A DNA stretch of 35,377 nt, from the NCBI GenBank assembly GCA_003343885.1, contig QAKH01000063.1, forward strand, positions 1 through 35,377, written 5' to 3'. The notes below the pieces were generated by a model, which ran no database searches, was not told the DNA's origin, and was given only the letters and a program-made list of their open reading frames with translations. Each line of letters opens with the position of its first letter. The stretch's first letter is position 1. Positions 25,565 through 32,602 of the stretch are shown here, piece by piece. Both the position numbers and the translations under genes were made by a program. This DNA comes from Clostridiales bacterium (lineage in GTDB: Bacteria; Bacillota; Clostridia; Oscillospirales; CAG-382).

Positions 25565-25608
25565 ATTTCTTTTCCTTTCTGAAAATGTGTAGGAAAAATG
25601 CTGGTTAC

Positions 25609-25637
25609 ATTATATTCAGACGGTTGCTTTTTGTCAA
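25609..25637 (-). promoter_or_regulatory. Consensus promoter of the aromatic operon
   Basis: On the minus strand TTGACA (25637-25632) and TATAAT (25614-25609) are both perfect and 17 bases apart. Transcription should start near 25602, about 38 bases before the leader peptide. Such a strong promoter fits a system in which control is exerted after initiation by attenuation. Confidence 0.92.
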
Positions 25638-25648
25638 TAGTCTATGCG

Positions 25649-25662
25649 TTTTGTTTACAAAA
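25649..25662. promoter_or_regulatory. Dyad TTTTGT-TT-ACAAAA, possible regulator site
   Basis: A 6-bp inverted repeat with a 2-base centre lies 11 bases upstream of the -35 box of the aromatic operon, in the region shared with the divergent lysR gene. The position suits an operator for the LysR-type regulator. AT-rich dyads arise easily by chance, so this is a candidate only. Confidence 0.3.
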
Positions 25663-25680
25663 TAAATGATTTTTTTGGCG

Positions 25681-25717
25681 AATTGCTGTTTTTTGCACGT
25701 ATGATAAAAAAGCAGTT
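25681..25717. promoter_or_regulatory. Larger inverted repeat overlapping the lysR promoter
   Basis: Arms AATTGCTGTTTTTT (25681-25694) and AAAAAAGCAGTT (25706-25717) are complementary apart from one bulged base and one wobble, around an 11-base centre. The right arm runs into the -35 box of lysR. This is where LysR-type proteins often bind to repress their own gene. Confidence 0.35.
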
Positions 25718-25744
25718 GAGAAAAATATAAAAGTGTGCTATTAT
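25716..25744 (+). promoter_or_regulatory. Promoter of the lysR gene
   Basis: TTGAGA (25716-25721) and TATTAT (25739-25744) are 17 bases apart, about 70 bases before the GTG start of the regulator gene. Confidence 0.6.
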
Positions 25745-25820
25745 ATTATATAGTAAGAACAAGTGATAACACTCAAATTTAAAAGTAAATTGTAAAATCG
25801 TATTTTGGAAGTGAACGACA

Positions 25821-26765
25821 GTGAATATATTGCATTTAAAATACGCCGTTGAAGTGGCAAAAACCAAATCTATAAGCAAAGCCGCCGAAAACCTCTATAT
25901 GGGACAGCCTAACCTGAGCCGCGCAATTAAAGAACTTGAAGAGTCTCTCGGCATTATTATTTTCGAACGAAACACAAAAGGAATAACCGTCACTCCCGAC
26001 GGCGAGGAATTTTTGCAGTACGCAAGGCGTATAATCAGCCAGGTTGAAGAAATCGAGGACTTATACAAAAACTCTAAGACCAAAAAGCAACGGTTCTCTG
26101 CCTGTGTTCCGCGCGCAAGCTATATTTCTTACGCTTTTACTGAATTTGCTTCGCACATTGACTCATCTGAGGCTGCTGAGATTTTTTACAAGGAAACCAA
26201 TTCAATGCGCACCATAGACAACGTCCTTAAGGAAGAGTATAATCTGGGAATAGTGCGTTATCAGAGTGTGTTCGAGCCGTATTTTGAACGAAAATTCGCC
26301 GAAAAAAATCTTGTATGGCAGACAATAACTGAATTTTCTTATCTGCTGCTAACCTCTCAAAACTCACCGATTGCCAAAAAGAAATATGTCGAATCTAAAG
26401 ATCTTTCCGATTATATGGAAATAACTCACGCAGATCCTTATGTGCCCTCTCTTCCGCTTTTGGACGCAAGAAAGGCGGAAATGTCCGAGTTTGTGGACAA
26501 ACACATTTTTATCTTCGAGAGAGGAAGTCAATTCGGACTTCTTGAAAAGGTGCCCAATACTTTTATGTGGGTATCCCCTGTTCCGAAAGATTTACTGGAC
26601 AAATACAATCTTGTGCAAATTCCTGCGTCAAATTCAAAAAAACACAAGGATGTCCTGATTTACAGGAAAGACTACAAGCTTTCTCATTTAGACAATTGCT
26701 TCATTGATATGGTCATAAAGGCAAAAAGAAAATATCTCGACGAACCTTTTGCCGGCAATATATAA
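25821..26765 (+). CDS. LysR-family transcriptional regulator
   Basis: This 314-residue protein has a winged helix-turn-helix at residues 1-60 (LHLKYAVEVAKTKSISKAAENLYMGQPNLSRAIKELEESLG, then FERNTKGITVTPDGEEFL). A linker helix follows to about 90, then a LysR-type effector-binding domain. It starts with GTG, with GGAAGTGA upstream. It is divergent from the aromatic operon, and LysR regulators often control the adjacent divergent genes, so the aromatic operon is the first candidate target. The effector is unknown; an aromatic intermediate would be a reasonable guess. It could instead act on adhE downstream, although a terminator-like hairpin separates them. Confidence 0.9.
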   Translation: MNILHLKYAVEVAKTKSISKAAENLYMGQPNLSRAIKELEESLGIIIFERNTKGITVTPDGEEFLQYARRIISQVEEIEDLYKNSKTKKQRFSACVPRASYISYAFTEFASHIDSSEAAEIFYKETNSMRTIDNVLKEEYNLGIVRYQSVFEPYFERKFAEKNLVWQTITEFSYLLLTSQNSPIAKKKYVESKDLSDYMEITHADPYVPSLPLLDARKAEMSEFVDKHIFIFERGSQFGLLEKVPNTFMWVSPVPKDLLDKYNLVQIPASNSKKHKDVLIYRKDYKLSHLDNCFIDMVIKAKRKYLDEPFAGNI

Positions 26766-26775
26766 TCCATCCCGC

Positions 26776-26798
26776 CGCTATGCTTTGTATGCATAGCG
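26776..26798 (+). terminator. Terminator-like hairpin after lysR
   Basis: Arms CGCTATGC (26776-26783) and GCATAGCG (26791-26798) form a perfect 8-bp stem with a 7-base loop, 10 bases after the stop codon. The tail ATATGTATATTTTATATTTT is only partly T-rich, so efficiency is uncertain. Confidence 0.6.
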
Positions 26799-26835
26799 AT
26801 ATGTATATTTTATATTTTACGGAGGCTAAAAAGTG

Positions 26836-26851
26836 TGTTAAAATATTAACA
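26836..26851. promoter_or_regulatory. Rex-type operator upstream of adhE
   Basis: The perfect dyad TGTTAA-AATA-TTAACA matches the known Rex operator TTGTTAA-N4-TTAACAA at all positions but the outermost left base. Rex is a repressor that leaves DNA when NADH/NAD is high, and adhE is a classic target in Clostridia. The site overlaps TAAAAT, a possible -10 element at 26839-26844, so Rex binding would block initiation. The rex gene itself is not in this window. Confidence 0.82.
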
Positions 26852-26951
26852 ATCAAATTGCCGGATATATTTCAGCATATTTTGATAAATTTCGGCAAGA
26901 GATAAGAAAAAACAAACATCAAATAAAAAGAGCCAATCTGGAGGAAAAAAC

Positions 26952-29570
26952 ATGGAGAAAAACATTTACCCGATTGTAGACAGTGTTGAAACGCTCGAGG
27001 AAGCGATCGCAAGCGTCAGAGCGGCGCAGAACGAATTTGCTAAGTACACGCAGGAGCAGGTAGACGAGATATTCAAGGCGGCGGCGATAGCAGCCAACAA
27101 ACAGCGTATACCGCTTGCTAAAATGGCGGTTGAGGAAACCGGCATGGGTGTTGTTGAAGACAAGGTTATTAAGAACCACTTTGCTTCCGAGTATATATAC
27201 AACGCCTATAAGAACACAAAGACCTGCGGAGTTATCGAAAAAGACGAGGCCGGCGGAATGATGAAGATAGCAGAGCCTATCGGAGTTATAGCGGCTGTAA
27301 TACCGACTACCAACCCTACTTCCACCGCTATTTTCAAAACTCTTCTCGCTCTGAAAACAAGAAACGGTATAATAATCAGCCCTCACCCGAGAGCAAAGAA
27401 ATCTACAATTGAAGCTGCAAAGGTAGTTCTTGAGGCGGCTGTTGCTGCAGGCGCTCCGAAGGGAATTATTTCCTGGATAGACGTACCAAGCCTTGAGATG
27501 ACCAACCTTGTTATGAAGGAAGCTGACATTATTCTTGCGACAGGCGGTCCCGGCATGGTAAAGGCTGCATACTCCAGCGGAAAGCCGGCTCTCGGCGTCG
27601 GTGCCGGAAACACACCGGCTATTATCGATGAAACTGCTGATATCCTGCTCGCAGTTAACTCAATAATCCATTCCAAAACCTTTGATAACGGTATGATTTG
27701 TGCTTCCGAACAGTCGGTAATTGTTCATGAAAAGATATATAAGGCAGTTAAGAAGGAATTTGCTGACAGAGGATGCTACTTCCTTAAGGCTGACGAAATT
27801 GACAAGGTCAGAAAGACCATTTTGATAAACGGCGCGCTTAACGCAAAGATCGTTGGTCAGAAACCTGTAACCATTGCCGCGCTTGCCGGTGTTACCGTTC
27901 CTGAATCAACAAAAATTCTTATCGGTGAAGTAGAGTCTGTTGACATCAGCGAAGAATTTGCGCATGAAAAGCTTTCTCCTGTTCTTGCTATGTACAAGGC
28001 AAAGGACATAAGCGACGCTTTTGACAAGGCTGAACATCTTATCGCTGACGGCGGATACGGACACACCTCTTCTATTTACCTCAATGCTGTAACTGAAAAG
28101 GCAAAGATTGACGAGTTTGCTTCCAGAATGAAGACCTGCCGTATTCTTGTAAACACTCCTTCTTCTCACGGCGGTATCGGCGACCTTTACAATTTCCGTC
28201 TTGCTCCCTCCCTCACACTCGGATGCGGTTCCTGGGGCGGAAACTCGGTTTCCGAAAACGTTGGAGTAAAGCATCTTTTGAACATCAAAACCGTAGCCGA
28301 GAGGAGAGAGAACATGCTGTGGTTCAGAGCGCCTGAGAAGGTATATATGAAGAAGGGCTGTTTGACAGTCGCTCTTGATGAGTTAAAGACCGTTATGGGC
28401 AAAAAGAAAGCGTTTGTAGTAACTGACAGTTTCCTTTACAACAATGGATATACAAAACCGATAACCGACAAGCTTGACAGCATGGGCATTGTTCACACAA
28501 CATTTTACAATGTTGCTCCCGACCCGACTCTTGCCTGCGCTAAGGAAGGTGCGGCTCAGATGACTGCATTCGCACCTGATGTAATCATCGCTATCGGCGG
28601 CGGAAGCGCAATGGACGCTGCAAAGATTATGTGGGTACTCTATGAGCATCCGGACGCAGACTTCATGGATATGGCAATGCGTTTTGTTGATATCCGCAAA
28701 CGTATATACACCTTCCCCAAGATGGGCGAAAAGGCTTACTTCATTGCTATTCCTACTTCTGCCGGTACAGGAAGCGAAGTTACTCCTTTTGCGGTAATTA
28801 CTGATGAAGCAACCGGTGTAAAATATCCGCTTGCTGACTATGAGCTCATGCCGAACATGGCTATTATTGACGCTGACCTTCATATGACCGCTCCTAAGGG
28901 ACTTACCAGCGCTTCCGGTATTGACGCACTTTCTCATGCTCTCGAAGCATATGCGGCAATGCTCGCAACCGATTATACTGACGGACTTGCGTTAAGAGCT
29001 ATGAAAATAATATTTGAATATCTCCCCAGAGCCTATGACAACGGTCCTAACGATCCCGTTGCACGTGAAAAGATGGCGAATGCGGCAACCATGGCAGGTA
29101 TGGCATTTGCAAACGCGTTCCTCGGCGTATGCCACTCTTTGGCACACAAGCTCGGTGCTTTCCATCATCTGCCGCACGGTGTTGCCAACGCTCTTATGAT
29201 AGATGAAGTCATGCGTTTCAACGCAAGCAACGTTCCTACAAAGATGGGTACTTTCCCGCAGTACGACCATCCGCACACGCTTCAGAGATACGCTGAAATT
29301 GCTGATTATCTCGGAATTAAAGGCAAGACGGATGAAGAGAAGCTTGAAAATCTCATTTCCGCAATCGATGAGCTCAAGGAGAAAGTCGGCATAAAGAAGA
29401 CTATCCGTGACTACGTTCCGGATGAAGCTGATTTCCTTGCAAGACTTGACGACATGACTGAGCAGGCATTTGACGACCAGTGTACAGGAGCCAACCCGCG
29501 TTATCCGCTCATGAGCGAAATGAAGCAGATGTATCTTAACGCTTACTACGGCAAGCACGAAAATATATAA
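26952..29570 (+). CDS. adhE: Bifunctional aldehyde-alcohol dehydrogenase AdhE
   Basis: This 872-residue enzyme reduces acetyl-CoA to acetaldehyde and then to ethanol with two NADH. Residues 1 to about 440 are the CoA-acylating aldehyde dehydrogenase, with catalytic Cys250 in NGMICASEQ and GVGAGNTPAIID. Residues from about 455 are the iron-type alcohol dehydrogenase, with AIGGGSAMDAAKIMW, IPTSAGTGSEVTPFAV, and the metal-binding His and Asp in ALSHALEAY, CHSLAHKLGAFHHLPHG. Length matches the family, which forms spirosome filaments. GGAGG lies 8 bases upstream. The Rex operator lies 100 bases upstream. An APH-fold kinase gene follows after 20 bases, probably on the same transcript. Confidence 0.97.
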   Translation: MEKNIYPIVDSVETLEEAIASVRAAQNEFAKYTQEQVDEIFKAAAIAANKQRIPLAKMAVEETGMGVVEDKVIKNHFASEYIYNAYKNTKTCGVIEKDEAGGMMKIAEPIGVIAAVIPTTNPTSTAIFKTLLALKTRNGIIISPHPRAKKSTIEAAKVVLEAAVAAGAPKGIISWIDVPSLEMTNLVMKEADIILATGGPGMVKAAYSSGKPALGVGAGNTPAIIDETADILLAVNSIIHSKTFDNGMICASEQSVIVHEKIYKAVKKEFADRGCYFLKADEIDKVRKTILINGALNAKIVGQKPVTIAALAGVTVPESTKILIGEVESVDISEEFAHEKLSPVLAMYKAKDISDAFDKAEHLIADGGYGHTSSIYLNAVTEKAKIDEFASRMKTCRILVNTPSSHGGIGDLYNFRLAPSLTLGCGSWGGNSVSENVGVKHLLNIKTVAERRENMLWFRAPEKVYMKKGCLTVALDELKTVMGKKKAFVVTDSFLYNNGYTKPITDKLDSMGIVHTTFYNVAPDPTLACAKEGAAQMTAFAPDVIIAIGGGSAMDAAKIMWVLYEHPDADFMDMAMRFVDIRKRIYTFPKMGEKAYFIAIPTSAGTGSEVTPFAVITDEATGVKYPLADYELMPNMAIIDADLHMTAPKGLTSASGIDALSHALEAYAAMLATDYTDGLALRAMKIIFEYLPRAYDNGPNDPVAREKMANAATMAGMAFANAFLGVCHSLAHKLGAFHHLPHGVANALMIDEVMRFNASNVPTKMGTFPQYDHPHTLQRYAEIADYLGIKGKTDEEKLENLISAIDELKEKVGIKKTIRDYVPDEADFLARLDDMTEQAFDDQCTGANPRYPLMSEMKQMYLNAYYGKHENI

Positions 29571-29590
29571 GCTAAGGAGGATGTCTTACA

Positions 29591-30343
29591 ATGAAACTTG
29601 ACAGAATTATAGCAGTCCGCACAGGAAAGACAGTTTACCGTGACGGAGACAAGGTTATAAAAGTGTTCGATTCCGAATATTCAAAAGCAGACATACTCAA
29701 CGAGGCGCTCAATCAGGCTCGTATTGAGGAAACCGGTCTTAATATTCCAAAGGTACTTGAAGTTACCATGATAGACGGAAAATGGGCTATAATAACAGAA
29801 TATATTGAGGGAAAGACGCTGGCGCAGCTCATGAAAGAAGAGCCTGAAAAGCTTGACGAATATCTTGAAAAATTTGTAGACCTTCAGATTGAGGTTCACT
29901 CAAAGAAAGCTCCTCTGCTCAACAAGCTCAAGGACAAGATGGACCGCAAAATCACCCAGACTGATCTTGACGCTACTACCAGATATGAACTTCACACAAG
30001 ACTTGAGGCTATGCCGAAGCATAAAAAAGTGTGCCACGGTGACTTTAACCCCTCAAACATTATAATCCGCAAGGACGACGGTACTCCGTTTATACTTGAC
30101 TGGGCTCATGCAACGCAGGGAAATGCTTCAGCTGATGTTGCCCGCACTTATCTGCTGTTCTGCCTTGAAGGCGACAAAGAAAAGGCTGACAAATATCTTG
30201 ACCTTTTCTGCAAAAAGAGCGACACTGCAAAGCAGTACGTTCAAAAGTGGCTGCCGATAGTTGCGGCTTCTCAGTCTGTAAAAGGTAAGCCCGAAGAGAG
30301 AGAATTCCTGCTTTCTTGGGTAAACGTTATGGATTTCGAATAA
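29591..30343 (+). CDS. APH-fold phosphotransferase, substrate unknown
   Basis: This 250-residue protein has the aminoglycoside/choline kinase fold. The ATP-side Lys is in DKVIKVFD near residue 24, the hinge is ITEYIEGKTL, the catalytic loop is CHGDFNPSNIII near 147-158, and the metal Asp is in ILDWAHATQG near 170. Such kinases act on small molecules (aminoglycosides, choline, sugars, fructosamines) or rarely on proteins. The short length and the absence of resistance-type neighbours argue for a metabolic rather than a resistance role. AAGGAGG lies 9 bases before the start, and adhE ends 20 bases upstream, so it is probably co-expressed with ethanol production. The substrate cannot be inferred from sequence. 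Confidence 0.8.
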   Translation: MKLDRIIAVRTGKTVYRDGDKVIKVFDSEYSKADILNEALNQARIEETGLNIPKVLEVTMIDGKWAIITEYIEGKTLAQLMKEEPEKLDEYLEKFVDLQIEVHSKKAPLLNKLKDKMDRKITQTDLDATTRYELHTRLEAMPKHKKVCHGDFNPSNIIIRKDDGTPFILDWAHATQGNASADVARTYLLFCLEGDKEKADKYLDLFCKKSDTAKQYVQKWLPIVAASQSVKGKPEEREFLLSWVNVMDFE

Positions 30344-30388
30344 TAAATTTACCCGTTTACGGTATTAACTGTTTATTAAAAATACAAT

Positions 30389-30416
30389 CCGCACGGCAGA
30401 TTTTTTCTCCGTGCGG
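30389..30416 (+). terminator. Terminator-like hairpin after the adhE-kinase pair
   Basis: Perfect 8-bp arms CCGCACGG (30389-30396) and CCGTGCGG (30409-30416) enclose a 12-base T-rich loop, followed by TAAACTAATTTA. The tail is weak for an intrinsic terminator, but the position between the kinase stop and the next promoter is right. Confidence 0.55.
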
Positions 30417-30477
30417 TAAACTAATTTAAACATGAAATTTTTGCCGCCTTCGAGCGGTGTTTAGCAATATGTACTAC

Positions 30478-30506
30478 TTGACAAGTCGACTCTGTTTTCG
30501 TATAAT
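30478..30506 (+). promoter_or_regulatory. Consensus promoter of the hydrogen module
   Basis: Perfect TTGACA (30478-30483) and TATAAT (30501-30506) are 17 bases apart, about 50 bases before the [2Fe-2S] protein gene. It separates the hydrogen module from adhE and could drive all four genes that follow. Confidence 0.88.
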
Positions 30507-30557
30507 CAAATCATAAAACAAAAAGACTTGTGACTGTAAGGAAAGGAACGAAAAGAC

Positions 30558-30797
30558 ATGAAAATTACTGTATGCATTGGAAGCTCTTGCCACATCAAAG
30601 GCTCTCGACAGGTTGTCGAACAGCTCCAGAACCTTATTGCCGAACACAATCTCAAAGAAAAAGTTGAACTCGCCGGAACATTTTGCATGGGTAAATGCCA
30701 GGACGGAGTTTGCGTAACGCTCGACGAACGTTTCTATTCCCTGTCTCCCGAAACTACAAATGAGTTTTTTGAAAAAGAAGTACTTGCAAAATTTTAA
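30558..30797 (+). CDS. Thioredoxin-like [2Fe-2S] ferredoxin
   Basis: This 79-residue protein has the cysteine pattern of the thioredoxin-like [2Fe-2S] family (NuoE and HydC type): C6-x4-C11 in VCIGSSCH and C43-x3-C47 in FCMGKC. Such proteins carry electrons between hydrogenases, NADH-oxidising subunits and sensors. It is a stand-alone single domain, without the NuoF partner that normally contacts NADH. GGAAAGGAA precedes the start. The next gene is the sensory hydrogenase, 128 bases downstream, with no clear terminator between them, so it may be the electron partner of that protein. Confidence 0.85.
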   Translation: MKITVCIGSSCHIKGSRQVVEQLQNLIAEHNLKEKVELAGTFCMGKCQDGVCVTLDERFYSLSPETTNEFFEKEVLAKF

Positions 30798-30925
30798 CTC
30801 AATTCTCATCTTGCCGGAATAACAAGCTGCGGTATTAACTTAATCAGATACATAATAAGCAAACGGCAGCAGCTTTAACGGGCAACTTTTTTCAAAATCT
30901 GATAATACGGAGGGAGTCTTCTTTT

Positions 30926-32602
30926 ATGCCTGAAGTGCTCAAGCTGAAGAAATCAAATTGCAAGAACTGTTATAAATGTATTCGCCATTGTCCCGTAAAA
31001 TCAATTCGCTTTTCCGGGAATCAGGCACATATTGTAGAAAACGAATGTATCTTGTGCGGCCAGTGTTTTGTTGTCTGTCCGCAGAACGCAAAGGAAATAG
31101 CCGACAGCACTGAAAGAGTAAAGGTCATGCTGCAGGACGCATCTCCGGTAATTGCTTCTATCGCTCCGAGTTTTGCGGCTAATTATGGCGGTGTCGGAAT
31201 TGCCGGAATGAGAGATGCGCTTAAAGCACTCGGTTTTTATGACGCCGAAGAAACTGCCATAGGCGCTGCAATAGTTAAGACAGAATATGAAAGAATTCTC
31301 GACGAGGGTTCAAACGATATTCTTATATCTTCCTGCTGTCATTCGGTAAATCTTTTGATACAAAAACATTTTCCGTCTGTCCTGCCGTTTCTTGCAGATA
31401 TTATGTCTCCGATGCAGGCACACAGTCTTGATATTAAAAGACGTATTCCGGACGCAAAGGTTGTATTCATCGGACCGTGCGTAGCAAAAAAGGATGAGGC
31501 TGACAAGTATTCCGACATTGTTGACGCTGTGCTGACTTTTGAAGAGCTGTCAAGAATGTTTAAGGAAAACGGAATAGTGCTCGAAAAAAAGCCGGATGTA
31601 ACCGAGAAATCCAAAACACGCCTCTTCCCTACTGCCGGCGGAATACTCAAAAGCATGTCGCTTGACAATTCAAACTACACATACATAGCTATAGACGGAA
31701 CCGAGAACTGTATTGCCGCTCTGAAAGACATTGAGGAAGGAAAGCTTCACAAGTGCTTTATTGAGATGTCTGCATGCTCAGGAAGCTGCATAGGCGGTCC
31801 GGTTATGGAAAAACAGCACAAATCTCCCGTTAAAGGATACATTGACATAAATGCATACGCCGGAAAAGAAGATTTTGAATTTACAATGCCGTCACCGGAA
31901 AAGCTTGTGAAACCGATGCCTGCGATAAAACAGGAGGCCGCAATGCCGTCGGAACAGGAAATTTTCGCTGTTCTGCGCCAGATGGGAAAGACAAAACCGG
32001 AGCTTGAGCTTAACTGCGGCTCGTGCGGATATAATACATGCCGTGAAAAGGCAATTGCCGTATGTCAGGGAAAAGCCGAAATATCAATGTGTTTGCCGTT
32101 CCTCATGGAAAGAGCTGAGAATTTCTCTGATTACATAATAAATAATACGCCAAACGGCATTCTTGTCGTAAACGAAAACTTTGAGGTACAGCAGATAAAC
32201 AAGTCGGCTATGAAGATAATGAACATTTCCAAGGAATCTGATGTTCTCGGTGAACCGGTTATACGCATACTTGATCCGAAGGTATTTGTTGATGTCAGCA
32301 GCAGCGGAAAGAATGTATACGACCAAAGAGTATATCTTGCCGAATACAAGCGATACGTAGACCAGACTATACTGTACGACAAGGATTTCCACATAACCAT
32401 CTGCATGATGAAAGATGTGACCGATGAAGAAGAGCTCAGGGCAAAAAAAGAGTCTATGAGAACTCAGACAGTTGAGATAGCTGACAAAGTCGTTGACAAG
32501 CAGATGCGCATTGTTCAGGAAATTGCGTCACTGCTCGGAGAAACGGCTGCGGAAACAAAAATCGCCCTAACTAAGCTGAAGGAGTCGATAAAAGATGAAT
32601 GA
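30926..32602 (+). CDS. hydS: Sensory [FeFe]-hydrogenase with PAS domain
   Basis: This 558-residue protein matches HydS-type (group C) hydrogenases thought to sense H2. Residues 8-60 hold two 4Cys [4Fe-4S] motifs (CKNCYKCIRHCP; CILCGQCFVVCP). The H-cluster domain has its ligand cysteines at C138 (SSCCHS), C185 (GPCVAKKDEAD), C284 and C288 (SACSGSCIGG); C137, the usual proton relay, is retained. Compared with catalytic enzymes the Met of the second motif is Gly and the Met of the third is Ser. A further Fe-S motif CGSCGYNTC lies near 364-372, then a PAS domain at about 395-490 and a C-terminal helix. No kinase domain is present. The gene overlaps the phosphatase gene by 8 bases, which suggests joint signalling. 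Confidence 0.9.
   Translation: MPEVLKLKKSNCKNCYKCIRHCPVKSIRFSGNQAHIVENECILCGQCFVVCPQNAKEIADSTERVKVMLQDASPVIASIAPSFAANYGGVGIAGMRDALKALGFYDAEETAIGAAIVKTEYERILDEGSNDILISSCCHSVNLLIQKHFPSVLPFLADIMSPMQAHSLDIKRRIPDAKVVFIGPCVAKKDEADKYSDIVDAVLTFEELSRMFKENGIVLEKKPDVTEKSKTRLFPTAGGILKSMSLDNSNYTYIAIDGTENCIAALKDIEEGKLHKCFIEMSACSGSCIGGPVMEKQHKSPVKGYIDINAYAGKEDFEFTMPSPEKLVKPMPAIKQEAAMPSEQEIFAVLRQMGKTKPELELNCGSCGYNTCREKAIAVCQGKAEISMCLPFLMERAENFSDYIINNTPNGILVVNENFEVQQINKSAMKIMNISKESDVLGEPVIRILDPKVFVDVSSSGKNVYDQRVYLAEYKRYVDQTILYDKDFHITICMMKDVTDEEELRAKKESMRTQTVEIADKVVDKQMRIVQEIASLLGETAAETKIALTKLKESIKDE

Larger units (their letters stand above)
25400..25602 (-). promoter_or_regulatory. Ribosome-mediated Phe/Tyr attenuator leader
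   Basis: The leader of about 200 nt has four pairing segments on the minus strand. Segment 1, CGCAGCGAC (25550-25542), pairs with GTCGTTGCG (25485-25477): 9 bp with one wobble. Segment 2, GGCCTTTCGTC (25493-25483), pairs with segment 3, GATGAAAGGCC (25440-25430): 11 bp with one wobble. Segment 3 overlaps the 5' arm of the terminator. Segment 1 lies just before and segment 2 just after the Phe/Tyr codon run of the leader peptide. A ribosome stalled there would block 1:2, free segment 2 to pair with 3 and prevent termination. This matches the trp/phe/his attenuation mechanism. The pairings are seen by eye; energies were not computed. Confidence 0.88.

Noticed and set aside
26919..29558. Several long open frames on the minus strand opposite adhE
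   Set aside because: They are shadows of the adhE coding sequence: no ribosome binding sites, no recognisable domains, unusual composition rich in Cys, Arg and Ser.
30798..30925. Possible terminator between the [2Fe-2S] protein gene and hydS
   Set aside because: AAGCTGC and GCAGCTT could pair but enclose a loop of about 40 bases without a T-run, so I do not call a terminator and treat the genes as possibly co-transcribed.
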